Source: Trichococcus palustris (GTDB lineage: Bacteria > Bacillota > Bacilli > Lactobacillales > Aerococcaceae). Taken from it: DNA of 64,000 nt. The stretch is taken from positions 1-64,000 of the forward strand of contig NZ_FOTD01000004.1 in NCBI RefSeq assembly GCF_900114465.1, written 5' to 3'. Numbering within the stretch: the first letter of the stretch is position 1; each line of letters opens with the position of its first letter. The notes below the pieces were generated by a model. It did not search any database and was not told where the DNA came from. It saw only the letters and a program-made list of their open reading frames with translations. Both the position numbers and the translations under genes were made by a program. Shown here one piece after another: positions 48,629-57,417 of this stretch.

Positions 48629-51139
48629 ATGAAACGTAAAATTGTGATCATCGGCGGCGTGGCCGGCGGAGCTACTGCAGCGGCGCGCTTGAGAAGACTG
48701 AATGAGGAAGACGAAATCGTCATCTTCGAGAAGGGCGAATACATTTCCTTCGCGAACTGCGGCTTGCCGTACTACATCGGCGGCACCATCCAAGAACGCG
48801 ATAACCTGTTGCTGGAAACGGTCGGCGGCATGGCGAAAAAATTCAATGTCGACATCAAGAACTTCAGCGAAGTCATAAAAATCAACCGCGACAAGAAAAC
48901 AATCTCGGTCAAAAATGTGCAAACAAACACAATTACAGAGGAAAGCTACGACAAATTGATCATCTCGACCGGCGCAAAGCCCATCAAACCGGCAATCGAC
49001 GGCATCAACAAAGCGGAGAACGTTTTCACATTGCGTAACATTCCTGATATGGACAAGATCAAAGCTTATATCAACGAGCACCAAGTCAAGAAAGCAACCG
49101 TCATCGGCGGCGGCTTCATCGGCCTGGAAATGATGGAAAACCTATGGGATTTGGGCATCCAAGTATCGTTAGTGGAAATGAGCGACCAGGTCATGGCACC
49201 GATCGACTTCGAGATGGCGCAATCCGTCCACGCCCACATCGACATGCACAACGTCAACTTGATCTTGAATGACGGCGTCAAAGCCTTCGAAAATAACGGC
49301 TCGCAAGTCCGTTTGAACAGCGGAAAAGTCATTCCGACCGACATGACCATCCTGTCCATCGGCGTGATGCCGGAAAACAATTTGGCTCTCGATGCAAAAT
49401 TGGAAACGGGCGTAAGAGGCGCCATCGTCGTCAACGACCAGCTGCAGACATCCGATCCGGATATCTTTGCTGTAGGGGATGTCATCGAAGTAACAGACTT
49501 CGTCAACGGCAGCCCGACCGTCGTGCCATTGGCTTGGCCGGCTAACCGCCAAGGCCGCTTGGTGGCTGACCACCTGAACGGCATGGACGTCCGCTACAAA
49601 GGCACGATGGGAACATCGGTTGCGAAAGTATTTGAATTGACCGTTGCGTCAGCCGGAAACAACGAAAAGACATTGAAACGCGTAGGCACCGACTATAAAG
49701 TGGTCCATATCCACCCGAACTCACACGCGGGCTACTATCCAGGGGCTTCCCCGTTGGACATCAAATTGTTGTTCGGCTTGGACGGCAAGATTTTGGGTGT
49801 GCAGGCAGTAGGGATGGAAGGCGTCGAAAAACGCGTCGACGTCATCGCGACAGCCATGAAACTTGGCGCGACCGTCTACGATTTGCCGGATTTGGAATTG
49901 GCATACGCACCGCCTTATTCATCCGCCAAAGATCCAGCAAACATCGCCGGCTATGTGGCTTCCAACATCTTGGAAGGTACGATTGATACTTTCCAATGGC
50001 ATGAAGTGGATGTCCTAATCAAAAAAGGCGCCTTCCTGTTGGATGTCCGCGAAGACTTTGAATGGGCGACCGGTGTCCTGGGCAATGCCTACACGATCCC
50101 ATTGGGTGATATCCGCGACCGCATGAGCGAATTGCCGAAAGACGAAACCATCTACGTGTTCTGCCAAGTCGGCCACCGCGGCTACAACGCAGCCCGCATC
50201 CTGATGCAAAACGGCTTCACCGTCAAGAATCTGGACGGCGGCTTCAAGACGTACAAACAAGCCAATACGACTTTGACTTATAAAGAGGAAATTCCGGAAG
50301 CAGCTGTACATGTGCAGCCTGCCCATGCGACCGCACCGGCACAAGCAGCAGCCAACACGATCCAAGTCGATGCCTGCGGACTGCAATGCCCAGGCCCAAT
50401 CCTGAAGGTGAAGGAAAATATGGACAAGATGGTTGACGGCCAAGAATTGATCATCGAAGCTTCCGACTTCGGCTTCCTGAGCGATATCGCTTCATGGACG
50501 AAGAACACCGGCAACACCTTGATCTCGAAAGAAATCGACGGCAAAATCGTGCGCGCCCACATCTCTAAAGGGAAAACGGCTCCTGCAGTTCCAGCAACAC
50601 CGGTAGCCGGCTTCAACCCGACAGCGATGGCGGCCCAAGCAGCGCAAGCACCAGTCCTGCAGGAAACAAAAGACGGCGCGACGATGGTTGTCTTCAGTGG
50701 AGACTTGGACAAAGCCTTGGCCTCCTTCATCATCGCCAACGGAGCGGCAGCGTACGGCAAACAAGTGACGATGTTCTTTACTTTCTGGGGCTTGAACGTC
50801 ATCAAGCGTCCGGAAAGAGTGAACGTGGCGAAACGCGGCATGGAAAGAATGTTCGACATCATGTTGCCGAACCACGCCGGCCAATTGCCAATCTCGAAAA
50901 TGAACATGAGCGGTGTGGGATCGAAGATGATCCAAGCTGTCATGAAACAAAAGAACGTCGACAGCCTGCCGGTCATGATCGCCCAAGCGCAAAAAATGGG
51001 CGTGAAGATGGTAGCCTGCACGATGAGCATGGACATCATGGGCATCAAAGAGGAAGAAATCATCGCCGGCGTAGACTTCGGCGGCGTAGCAACCTACATC
51101 GGCGACACGATGGATGCAAACTTGAATTTGTTCATCTAA
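48629..51139 (+). CDS. CoA-disulfide reductase-like protein with rhodanese, TusA and DsrE-like domains
   Basis: This 836-residue four-part protein handles reactive sulfur. Part 1 (residues 1-450) is an FAD/NAD disulfide reductase with VIIGGVAGGATAAARLR and the single active cysteine SFANCGLPYY (Cys44). Part 2 is a rhodanese with catalytic FCQVGHRG (near 512). Part 3 is TusA/SirA with CGLQCPGPILKVKE (near 583-587). Part 4 is a DsrE/DsrF-like domain (VFSGDLDKALASFIIANGAA, MFFTFWGLNVIKR). Together they would reduce CoA persulfides or disulfides and relay the sulfur. GAGGA precedes ATG 48629. A terminator follows. Confidence 0.93.
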   Translation: MKRKIVIIGGVAGGATAAARLRRLNEEDEIVIFEKGEYISFANCGLPYYIGGTIQERDNLLLETVGGMAKKFNVDIKNFSEVIKINRDKKTISVKNVQTNTITEESYDKLIISTGAKPIKPAIDGINKAENVFTLRNIPDMDKIKAYINEHQVKKATVIGGGFIGLEMMENLWDLGIQVSLVEMSDQVMAPIDFEMAQSVHAHIDMHNVNLILNDGVKAFENNGSQVRLNSGKVIPTDMTILSIGVMPENNLALDAKLETGVRGAIVVNDQLQTSDPDIFAVGDVIEVTDFVNGSPTVVPLAWPANRQGRLVADHLNGMDVRYKGTMGTSVAKVFELTVASAGNNEKTLKRVGTDYKVVHIHPNSHAGYYPGASPLDIKLLFGLDGKILGVQAVGMEGVEKRVDVIATAMKLGATVYDLPDLELAYAPPYSSAKDPANIAGYVASNILEGTIDTFQWHEVDVLIKKGAFLLDVREDFEWATGVLGNAYTIPLGDIRDRMSELPKDETIYVFCQVGHRGYNAARILMQNGFTVKNLDGGFKTYKQANTTLTYKEEIPEAAVHVQPAHATAPAQAAANTIQVDACGLQCPGPILKVKENMDKMVDGQELIIEASDFGFLSDIASWTKNTGNTLISKEIDGKIVRAHISKGKTAPAVPATPVAGFNPTAMAAQAAQAPVLQETKDGATMVVFSGDLDKALASFIIANGAAAYGKQVTMFFTFWGLNVIKRPERVNVAKRGMERMFDIMLPNHAGQLPISKMNMSGVGSKMIQAVMKQKNVDSLPVMIAQAQKMGVKMVACTMSMDIMGIKEEEIIAGVDFGGVATYIGDTMDANLNLFI

Positions 51140-51191
51140 TAAGATTAATCCGGGAAATGGAAGAGTACCCCATACCCATGCAATGACAAAA

Positions 51192-51234
51192 GAAGCCTTC
51201 CCGACAAACCATTTGGTCGTCGGGAAGGCTTCTT
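51192..51234 (+). terminator. Terminator after the reductase gene
   Basis: GAAGCCTTCCCGAC and GTCGGGAAGGCTTC, 14-bp perfect stem, then TTTG. Confidence 0.85.
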
Positions 51235-51330
51235 TGTCTATAGGCATACAACTAGGAGATTCGGATAAAACCATTTATGATGGAAATAGATAAGCAACAA
51301 CAAATGGATATGCATAAGGAGGGATACACC

Positions 51331-52590
51331 ATGAGCATCGGCTATGCTTGTCTGAACATCGGGACACCGGGCACCAAGATGAGAAGCGTGATGCAGCGCA
51401 ATGCAACAGCCGAGAAGCTGACGGAAATGACCGCTCACAATCTCGCCGCGTTGGAGAAGATGATCGACTACAACTGGAAGAACAACATCAAGCTGTTTCG
51501 CATCAGTTCGGATTTGATCCCGTTTGGCTCCAGCCCAGTCAATAGGTTTCCCTGGTGGGATATCCACCAGGAGGCATTCCGAAGCATCGGGGCGAAGATA
51601 GAGAAGAGCGGGATGCGGGTGTCCTTCCATCCGGGACAATACACCGTCCTGAACTCGCCGACAGAGGATGTCGTGGCGCGCGCCATCCTGGAGTTGGACT
51701 ACCACAACAAAATGCTCGAGTATCTGGGTGTCGGCAACGCACACAAAATCGTCCTGCACGTCGGCGGCATCTACGGAGACAAGACGGCCGCCATGGAACG
51801 CTTCGCCGCGAACTTCGAAAGTCTGTCGGATGCCGTCAAGCACCGGCTAGTCATCGAGAACGATGACCAGCTCTACAACATCGAAGAAGTGTTGGAACTT
51901 GCGAACCGGTTGGAAATACCGGCGGTTTTCGACAATTTGCACCATGCCGTCAACCCACCGCCAGCCGGAGGAACGGACAGCTACTGGACCCGCGAAGCCG
52001 GCAAGACTTGGAAGGAAGAGGACGGCAAACAAAAGATCCATTATTCCCAACAGGCTCCCGGGAAACGGCCCGGTGCACATACCGATACCATCGTCTTGGA
52101 CACATTCCTTACTTTCTACGAAAAGTTGGAAGACAAACAGATTGACATCATGCTGGAAGTGAAGGACAAGAACCTTTCCGCCGTCAAATGTGTCAATGCG
52201 ATACTTCCCGAAAAAAGGCTATCCTTGCTGGAGAAGGAGTGGGGCCGCTACAAGTACACCATCCTCGAAAAATCGGCGGCTGATTACCAATCGATCCGGA
52301 CGCTCTTGAAGGACAAGACCGCCTATCCGGTTGTAGAGTTCTACCGGCTGATCGAGGATGCCCTCGCCAAGGAAACCCTCCCGGGCAGTGCCGAGAATGC
52401 AGCTTTGCACGTATGGGGCTACTTCAAGAATAATGTTACCGAAAAGGAGAGGGACCAGTTCCGGAAAAAATTGGACAACTACCGCAACGGCACAGGTAGC
52501 CTCGGTACGGTAAAACGTCAGTTGTTCAAATTAGCGATTGAGCATGAAGAGAAGTATTTACTGCAATCGTTGTATTTCTATTTCGACTGA
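51331..52590 (+). CDS. uvsE: UV damage repair endonuclease
   Basis: This 419-residue UVDE enzyme nicks DNA 5' of UV photoproducts and other lesions in a repair route independent of UvrABC. The TIM-barrel metal ligands lie in IGYACLNIG, LFRISSDLIPF, RVSFHPGQYTVLNSP, VLHVGGIYGDK, LVIENDD, VFDNLHHAVNPP and IMLEVKDK. The start is ATG 51331 behind AAGGAGGG. The C-terminal half and the downstream 300 bases are duplicated with deletions at 55886-56732. Confidence 0.95.
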   Translation: MSIGYACLNIGTPGTKMRSVMQRNATAEKLTEMTAHNLAALEKMIDYNWKNNIKLFRISSDLIPFGSSPVNRFPWWDIHQEAFRSIGAKIEKSGMRVSFHPGQYTVLNSPTEDVVARAILELDYHNKMLEYLGVGNAHKIVLHVGGIYGDKTAAMERFAANFESLSDAVKHRLVIENDDQLYNIEEVLELANRLEIPAVFDNLHHAVNPPPAGGTDSYWTREAGKTWKEEDGKQKIHYSQQAPGKRPGAHTDTIVLDTFLTFYEKLEDKQIDIMLEVKDKNLSAVKCVNAILPEKRLSLLEKEWGRYKYTILEKSAADYQSIRTLLKDKTAYPVVEFYRLIEDALAKETLPGSAENAALHVWGYFKNNVTEKERDQFRKKLDNYRNGTGSLGTVKRQLFKLAIEHEEKYLLQSLYFYFD

Positions 52591-52604
52591 ACCCAATCAA
52601 AGAA

Positions 52605-52650
52605 AAATCAAACCCGGGCACGTTCCAATGCCTTGGCTTGATTTTTTTCA
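52605..52650 (+). terminator. Terminator after uvsE
   Basis: AAATCAA...GGGCA pairs with TGCC...TTGATTT and is followed by TTTTTT; the copy at 56431 has a perfect stem. Confidence 0.8.
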
Positions 52651-52679
52651 GTATTCAGATGTTAATCTATCACAGAAAT

Positions 52680-53095
52680 CCTATGATAACCCGGCGCCAC
52701 GCCCCGAACTCCGGCGAGAGCCGGTTCCGCCGGAGAAGAGTACACCCGTAAATCCGCAACTCCGATGAGCACCCGTTCACCGGAGGACAGGCTTCACACA
52801 CGCCCCATCTCCGGCCAGCAATCGCTCACCGGAGAAAACCGATCACCGGCAATTGCAACTCCGGCGAACGTACTGTTCGTCGGAGCACACGACGCCACGC
52901 CCCGAACTCCGGCGAGAGCCGGTTCCGCCGGAGAAGAGTACACCCGTAAACCCGCAACTCCGATGAGCACCCGTTCACCGGAGGACAGGCCACGCCCATG
53001 CCCCCATCTCCGGCCAGCAATCGCTCACCGGAGAAAACCTATCACTGGCATCCCCACCTCCGGCGAACGTACTGTTCGTCGGAGCACGGCAACAC
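52680..53095. repeat. Family A variant array, two units near 210 bp
   Basis: 'gccacgccccgaactccggc' occurs at about 52692 and 52891. Units contain GAGAGCCGGTTCCGCCGGAG, GATGAGCACCCGTTCACCGG and CTCCGGCGAACGTACTGTTC. A third unit is at 56518. Confidence 0.93.
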
Positions 53096-53212
53096 CACAC
53101 TGGCAGACGAAAGAATGCAAATACTGGAGCGCTGATATTTCTTCCCGAATAGGACATTCCTGAAAGAATTCTCCATCAGTTAAGAAAATATCTGAACAAC
53201 AACATCATTTAA

Positions 53213-53263
53213 ATAACCAAATAATCGGGTCATCTTATTGTTTTGACCCATTTATTTGGTTAT
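53213..53263. promoter_or_regulatory. 20-bp inverted-repeat operator of the AbiEi-like gene
   Basis: ATAACCAAATAA-tc-GGGTCA is repeated inverted as TGACCC-a-TTTATTTGGTTAT (18 of 20 positions pair) around an 11-base loop. TATGAT at 53261 lies at its edge and the ATG 30 bases on. AbiEi antitoxins bind such repeats to repress their own operon. Confidence 0.6.
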
Positions 53264-53292
53264 GATGGAGTCAAACAAACGGAGGATTTGCT

Positions 53293-53940
53293 ATGTCTTC
53301 TGCACTTAAACTATCTGAATTGGAAAATTTCCTTAAACAGAATCAATTAGTGACGACACAACAACTTTTAGAATTTTATCGGACTTTTGAACCGGACTTA
53401 AAAGTTAATACGTTGCGTTGGCGCATTTATCATTTGAAGCAAGCGAACATCATTTATAGTCCGAAAAGAGGGGTCTTCGCTTTGCAGGAAAAGAAGGTAT
53501 TTATGCCTGAACAGACAGAAAATATGAAGGATCTGGCACGGCTGATCCAAGAAAAGTATCCTTATGTCAATTTTTCTTTATATCCTACTGAGTGGCTGGC
53601 GGGTCTTACAGGACATATGTATCAGTCCAAAAATATCATTTTGGAAGTGGATATAGATGCGTTGGATTCCGTTTTTCATTTTGTGAAAGATCGATACCCA
53701 AATGTATATCTTAGTCCGGATAAAGGGATTTATGATCTCTATACATCGCCTCGCGAGGAAAATATCATCGTCAATAGACTATATGTAGATGCCCCTTTGA
53801 ATCGAATACGAGGGAATTATCATCTGCCGAAGCTGGAAAAATTGTTGATTGATCTCATTGTCAATGAGCCCATTATATTGCCTATTGGCGTATCCGAAGT
53901 GAAAACAATCCTCACCAATGCACGCAGTAGTACAACTTAA
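53293..53940 (+). CDS. AbiEi-like antitoxin/regulator, 3' frameshifted
   Basis: The 215-residue protein starts with a winged helix (LSELENFLKQNQLVTTQQLL, TLRWRIYHLKQANIIY) followed by a nucleotidyltransferase-like fold region, the layout of AbiEi-type antitoxins; the family call is by eye. The frame stops at 53940, but shifting one frame near 53934 continues with NLNYSTILRCARKRRVEKKL to a stop at 54026, so the natural C-terminus is probably lost. No AbiEii toxin follows; the next gene is unrelated. CGGAGG precedes the ATG. Low GC suggests acquired DNA. Confidence 0.6.
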   Translation: MSSALKLSELENFLKQNQLVTTQQLLEFYRTFEPDLKVNTLRWRIYHLKQANIIYSPKRGVFALQEKKVFMPEQTENMKDLARLIQEKYPYVNFSLYPTEWLAGLTGHMYQSKNIILEVDIDALDSVFHFVKDRYPNVYLSPDKGIYDLYTSPREENIIVNRLYVDAPLNRIRGNYHLPKLEKLLIDLIVNEPIILPIGVSEVKTILTNARSSTT

Positions 53941-54163
53941 ATTATTCAACCATTTTGCGATGCGCTAGAAAAAGGCGCGTTGAAAAGAAACTGATTCCCT
54001 TTGGATTAATGGAAAGAGAATCTTAGGATTCCTGATTTACTGCTTATTTGGTTAATCAAGCAGTTCTATCAGAAATCGTCACAAATACAATGTAAATATA
54101 TTCGCATTCTATTTTTACGATAGGATGGATTTTAATGTTTATAAATGGAGGAGGGTATTTTCT

Positions 54164-55606
54164 GTGGACAATGAACTGGAAAGATTTATTAAACATAAGG
54201 AAAATCAGTATTTCGATCGAAAGAGCGCACGAATAAAACCAAGAGATATCATCAAACACATAGTTGCGTTTGCGAATGCAGATGGTGGTAATTTGGTTAT
54301 TGGAATAGAAGATAAAGGCGAAGTAACAGGGTTTAACTTTCAAGGGGCTAGTAGTCCTGATGAATTTATTTTAGCAATCAATACGATGACTAAACCCAAT
54401 CCTGTGTTTAGATATAAAGAAATTGCTATTAATAACGAATCCGGGAAACAAGATTCATTGTTGATTATTGAGGTGGAACCGAGTATAAATTCTGTTATAT
54501 TTGCATCAAACGATGAAGTCTATCTGCGTATCGGAGATAAAAGTGTCAGATTAACACATGACCAGATTACTAATTTAGAGTTTGATAAAGGTCAAAGAAT
54601 GTTTGAAGATTTAGAAATCGTTGATAGTGGCCTTTCTGATATAGATGAAGGTTTAATGGCTGCATATAAATCGTTAAAGCGGGCTGAAACAATTCCTACT
54701 GAAACTATATTAAATGGGCGAGGATTAATGAAAAATGGGAACCTTACAAATGCGGGAATGTTGCTTTTTGGAAAGAATACATTCTTGCATTTACCCAATT
54801 CAAGAATTCGGTTTTTAAGGTATGATGGGAAAAAGAGTGAGACTGGCAAGCGTTTAAACATCATCAAGGAATTTGACTATGAGGGGCCAATTCCAATGTT
54901 GATTGAAAAAATAACGAAAGATGTCAAGTCACAACTTCGTGAATTTCAATATTTAAAAGAGGATGGGAAATTTACTGTGATTCCGGAATACCCTGAGTTT
55001 GCTTGGTTTGAAGGTATCGTAAATGCGTTAACACACAGAGACTACTCTTTTAAAGGTGATTATGTAAGGATAAGTATGTATGATGATAGGTTAGAAATTT
55101 TTAGTCCAGGTGCTTTGCCCAATGTAGTTACTATTGAAAATATGAGACATACAAGATATGCTCGTAATCCAAGAATTGCACGTACTTTATCAGAGTTTGG
55201 CTGGGTCAAAGAATTGAATGAGGGTGTAAACAGAATTTATGATGAAATGCAACTGTCGTTTCTAAACGACCCTAAATATAGTGAACCTAACAAGAATTCT
55301 GTGCTACTCGTTTTGGAAAACAGCGTCACTTCTCGTCATCTAAGGGATACAGATAGATTAGATGAATATATGGGAAATCTGAATTTTGATAGTTTGGACA
55401 GAGCTGAGACTGCGGTTATTGCATATTTATACAATTATGACAGAATCACGGTAAAAGAAACCGCCGAGCTATTAGGGAAAAGTACGGGGTACAGCAGGGT
55501 CTTATTGCGAAAAATGTTACAGAAAAAGCTGGTTGCATGGCATGGAACAACCCCTAAAGACCCCACTCAGTACTACTCTTTAGAAAACATCGTATCTAAA
55601 TCATGA
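54164..55606 (+). CDS. Schlafen/AlbA_2-domain protein with GHKL-like ATPase and wHTH
   Basis: The 480-residue protein has an N-terminal AlbA_2 (Schlafen-like) domain: ENQYFDRKSARIKPRD, IVAFANADGGNLVIGIED. Its middle part has LMKNGNLTNAGMLLFGKN and an ATPase-4 type region WFEGIVNALTHRDYSFKG, FSPGALPNVVTIENM. It ends in a winged helix (ITVKETAELLGKSTGYSR). Such proteins occur in mobile and defence regions as regulators or nucleic-acid effectors; the role is unknown. GTG 54164 is chosen because GGAGGAGGG lies 8 bases before; ATG 54125 lacks a site. AT-rich. Confidence 0.82.
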   Translation: MDNELERFIKHKENQYFDRKSARIKPRDIIKHIVAFANADGGNLVIGIEDKGEVTGFNFQGASSPDEFILAINTMTKPNPVFRYKEIAINNESGKQDSLLIIEVEPSINSVIFASNDEVYLRIGDKSVRLTHDQITNLEFDKGQRMFEDLEIVDSGLSDIDEGLMAAYKSLKRAETIPTETILNGRGLMKNGNLTNAGMLLFGKNTFLHLPNSRIRFLRYDGKKSETGKRLNIIKEFDYEGPIPMLIEKITKDVKSQLREFQYLKEDGKFTVIPEYPEFAWFEGIVNALTHRDYSFKGDYVRISMYDDRLEIFSPGALPNVVTIENMRHTRYARNPRIARTLSEFGWVKELNEGVNRIYDEMQLSFLNDPKYSEPNKNSVLLVLENSVTSRHLRDTDRLDEYMGNLNFDSLDRAETAVIAYLYNYDRITVKETAELLGKSTGYSRVLLRKMLQKKLVAWHGTTPKDPTQYYSLENIVSKS

Positions 55607-55610
55607 CAAA

Positions 55611-55654
55611 GTAATGTAGAGTAATGTAGAGTAATGTAGAGTAATGTAGAGTAA
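55611..55654. repeat. 10-bp tandem repeat (four copies)
   Basis: GTAATGTAGA occurs four times in exact tandem from 55611 to 55650, plus GTAA. It starts 5 bases after the stop of the AlbA_2 gene and just before a TATAAT (55681). Confidence 0.97.
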
Positions 55655-55759
55655 GTTGATATATTCCCAACACCGTATACTATAATCATTGGATGTACGA
55701 GGGTGATAATCCAAAAAACAGCATAAGCGAATAGATACACACTGCTAAGCAAAGGCGGG

Positions 55760-55906
55760 GTGATCACGATATTCAACGCGGAAATGGTTCGGAAATTCAA
55801 CGAAACGGACTTCAAAATCTATGAATGCATTTTCCAGAACGAATCACTCATAGTCTGCATGACGATCCGTTAGTTGTCGGAATATGCGGACGTGTCGACC
55901 GCATCT
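55760..55906 (+). pseudogene. RpiR-family regulator, N-terminal remnant
   Basis: A GTG frame reads MITIFNAEMVRKFNETDFKI, then YECIFQNESLIVCMTIR, TAG (55871), then LSEYADVSTAS, the start of an RpiR winged helix. The TAG replaces a sense codon in the first helix, and homology stops at about 55905, where uvsE sequence begins. Confidence 0.65.
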
Positions 55907-56416
55907 ACGGCGACAAGACGGCCGCCAGCCGAAGGGACGGACAACTACTGGATCCGCGAAGCCGGCAAGACTTGGAAGGAAGAGGACGGCAAGCAGAAAA
56001 TCCATTATTCCCAACCAGCCCCCGGGAAACGGCCCGGTGCACATACCGACACCATCGTCTTGGACACATTCCTGGCTTTCTACGAGAAGCTGGAAGACAA
56101 GCAAATCGACATCATGCTGGAAGTGAAGGATAAGAATCTTTCGGCCGTCAAATGCGTAAATGCAACACTTCCCGAGAAAAGGCTGTCCCTGTTGGAAAAG
56201 GAGTGGGGCCGCTACAAATACACCATCCTCGAAAAAGCGGCGGCTGATTACCAATCCATCAGGACGCTGTTGAAGGACAAGTCCGCCTATCCTGTCACGG
56301 AGTTCTACCGGCTGATCGAGGATGCCCTCGCCACGGTAAAGAGGCAACTACTGAAATTGGCGGAAAAATACGAAGAAGTTTATCTGCTGCAGTCGCTGTA
56401 TTTCTATCTCGACTGA
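55886..56416 (+). pseudogene. Truncated, internally deleted copy of uvsE
   Basis: It matches uvsE from the GIYGDK region to the C-terminus (YLLQSLYFYLD). One deletion joins GACGGCCGCC to CCAGCCG and removes about 170 bases; a second removes the segment from ALAKETL to SLGTVKR. Missing metal ligands make it inactive. The terminator and repeat that follow uvsE are duplicated with it. Confidence 0.9.
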
Positions 56417-56430
56417 ATCCAATCAAAGAA

Positions 56431-56474
56431 AAAATCAAGCCAAGGCACGTTCTCCAATGCCTTGGCTTGATTTT
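56431..56474 (+). terminator. Terminator after the uvsE copy
   Basis: AAAATCAAGCCAAGGCA and its exact complement form a 17-bp stem, then TT. Confidence 0.88.
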
Positions 56475-56517
56475 TTCAGTATTCAGATGTTAATCTATCG
56501 CAGAAATCCTATGATAA

Positions 56518-56732
56518 CCCGGCGCCACGCCCCGAACTCCGGCGAGAGCCGGTTCCGCCGGAGAAGAGTACACCCGTAAACCCGAAACTCCGATGAGCAC
56601 CCGTTCACCGGAGGACAGGCCCCACCCACGCCCCATCTCCGGCCAGCAATCGCTCACCGGAGAAAACCTATCACTGGCATCCCCACCTCCGGCGGACGTA
56701 CTGTTCGTCGGAGCAACCGACGCCACGACCTA
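56518..56732. repeat. Family A variant, one unit
   Basis: It is the same 210-bp unit as at 52692 and continues the duplication of the uvsE 3' region. Confidence 0.93.
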
Positions 56733-56757
56733 GGCCGATTGCGCGGTTCTTTTGATG

Positions 56758-57204
56758 CTATAGCGCTACCTTGATGACGACTTTCTTGATAGGCTTCGGT
56801 TCTTCAATAGCGATGCCCGGCATATGCGCATCTTCTGGTGTGAACACCGCGAAGAAGCCTTCCTTCACCTGAAGCAGATCGCCAACGGCAACCAGGAAAT
56901 AGACATCATCCGCAGGTCTGTCTTCCGTTTTGGTTGTGCCCGCGATGTTCGTGTAGCCCATCTGTTCTGCGCCCTGCACGACATACTGGATATCGGTGTA
57001 TTTGTAGTGGGCTTCCCAACGGCATTCATCCAAAGGTTTCGTCTCGTATTCCTGTACCAAGGCAAAAACAGCGTCCCCATCGATGTCATATCTTCCGACT
57101 GGCAGAGTCGCGACATCCGTTTCCTTCAGGAAGGTAAGCCCCTTGTAGATCTTTTCGTTGAAATCCTTGTATAGTTCCATATTCGCAAGCGTATCAATAA
57201 TCAT
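56758..57204 (-). CDS. YhcH/YjgK/YiaL family protein
   Basis: The 148-residue cupin-like protein (DUF386) has GRYDIDGDAVFALVQEYETK, RWEAHYKYTDIQYVVQG and EGFFAVFTPEDAHMPG, the conserved Glu/His residues of the metal site. Relatives are sugar anomerases, such as that for sialic acid, or the small subunit of Ebg beta-galactosidase. GGAGG lies 9 bases before the ATG. It is divergent from the Gfo/Idh/MocA gene, so both may serve the same sugar pathway (inference). Confidence 0.88.
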   Translation of the reverse strand: MIIDTLANMELYKDFNEKIYKGLTFLKETDVATLPVGRYDIDGDAVFALVQEYETKPLDECRWEAHYKYTDIQYVVQGAEQMGYTNIAGTTKTEDRPADDVYFLVAVGDLLQVKEGFFAVFTPEDAHMPGIAIEEPKPIKKVVIKVAL

Positions 57205-57371
57205 AATAAACGTTCCTCCGTGTCAGTGAAATTATATGAATTCTTAAATTATAGTTCACTTTTTCTACTTTGGGTAGGGCTTACAGCCTCTCAAAAGTGA
57301 ACGTTTTGTGCCAATGTGTCATTTTATCTCTTACGCAACGGAATTAGTTAAAAGTGCGTATAGTGCCCAAA

Positions 57372-57380
57372 TGATATAAT
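57372..57380 (+). promoter_or_regulatory. Extended -10 promoter of the Gfo/Idh/MocA gene
   Basis: TGATATAAT, 38 bases before ATG 57418; no clear -35. Confidence 0.5.
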
Positions 57381-57417
57381 CGAATAAAGCGTTCAATCAG
57401 AAAAGGGGAATAGTTAT

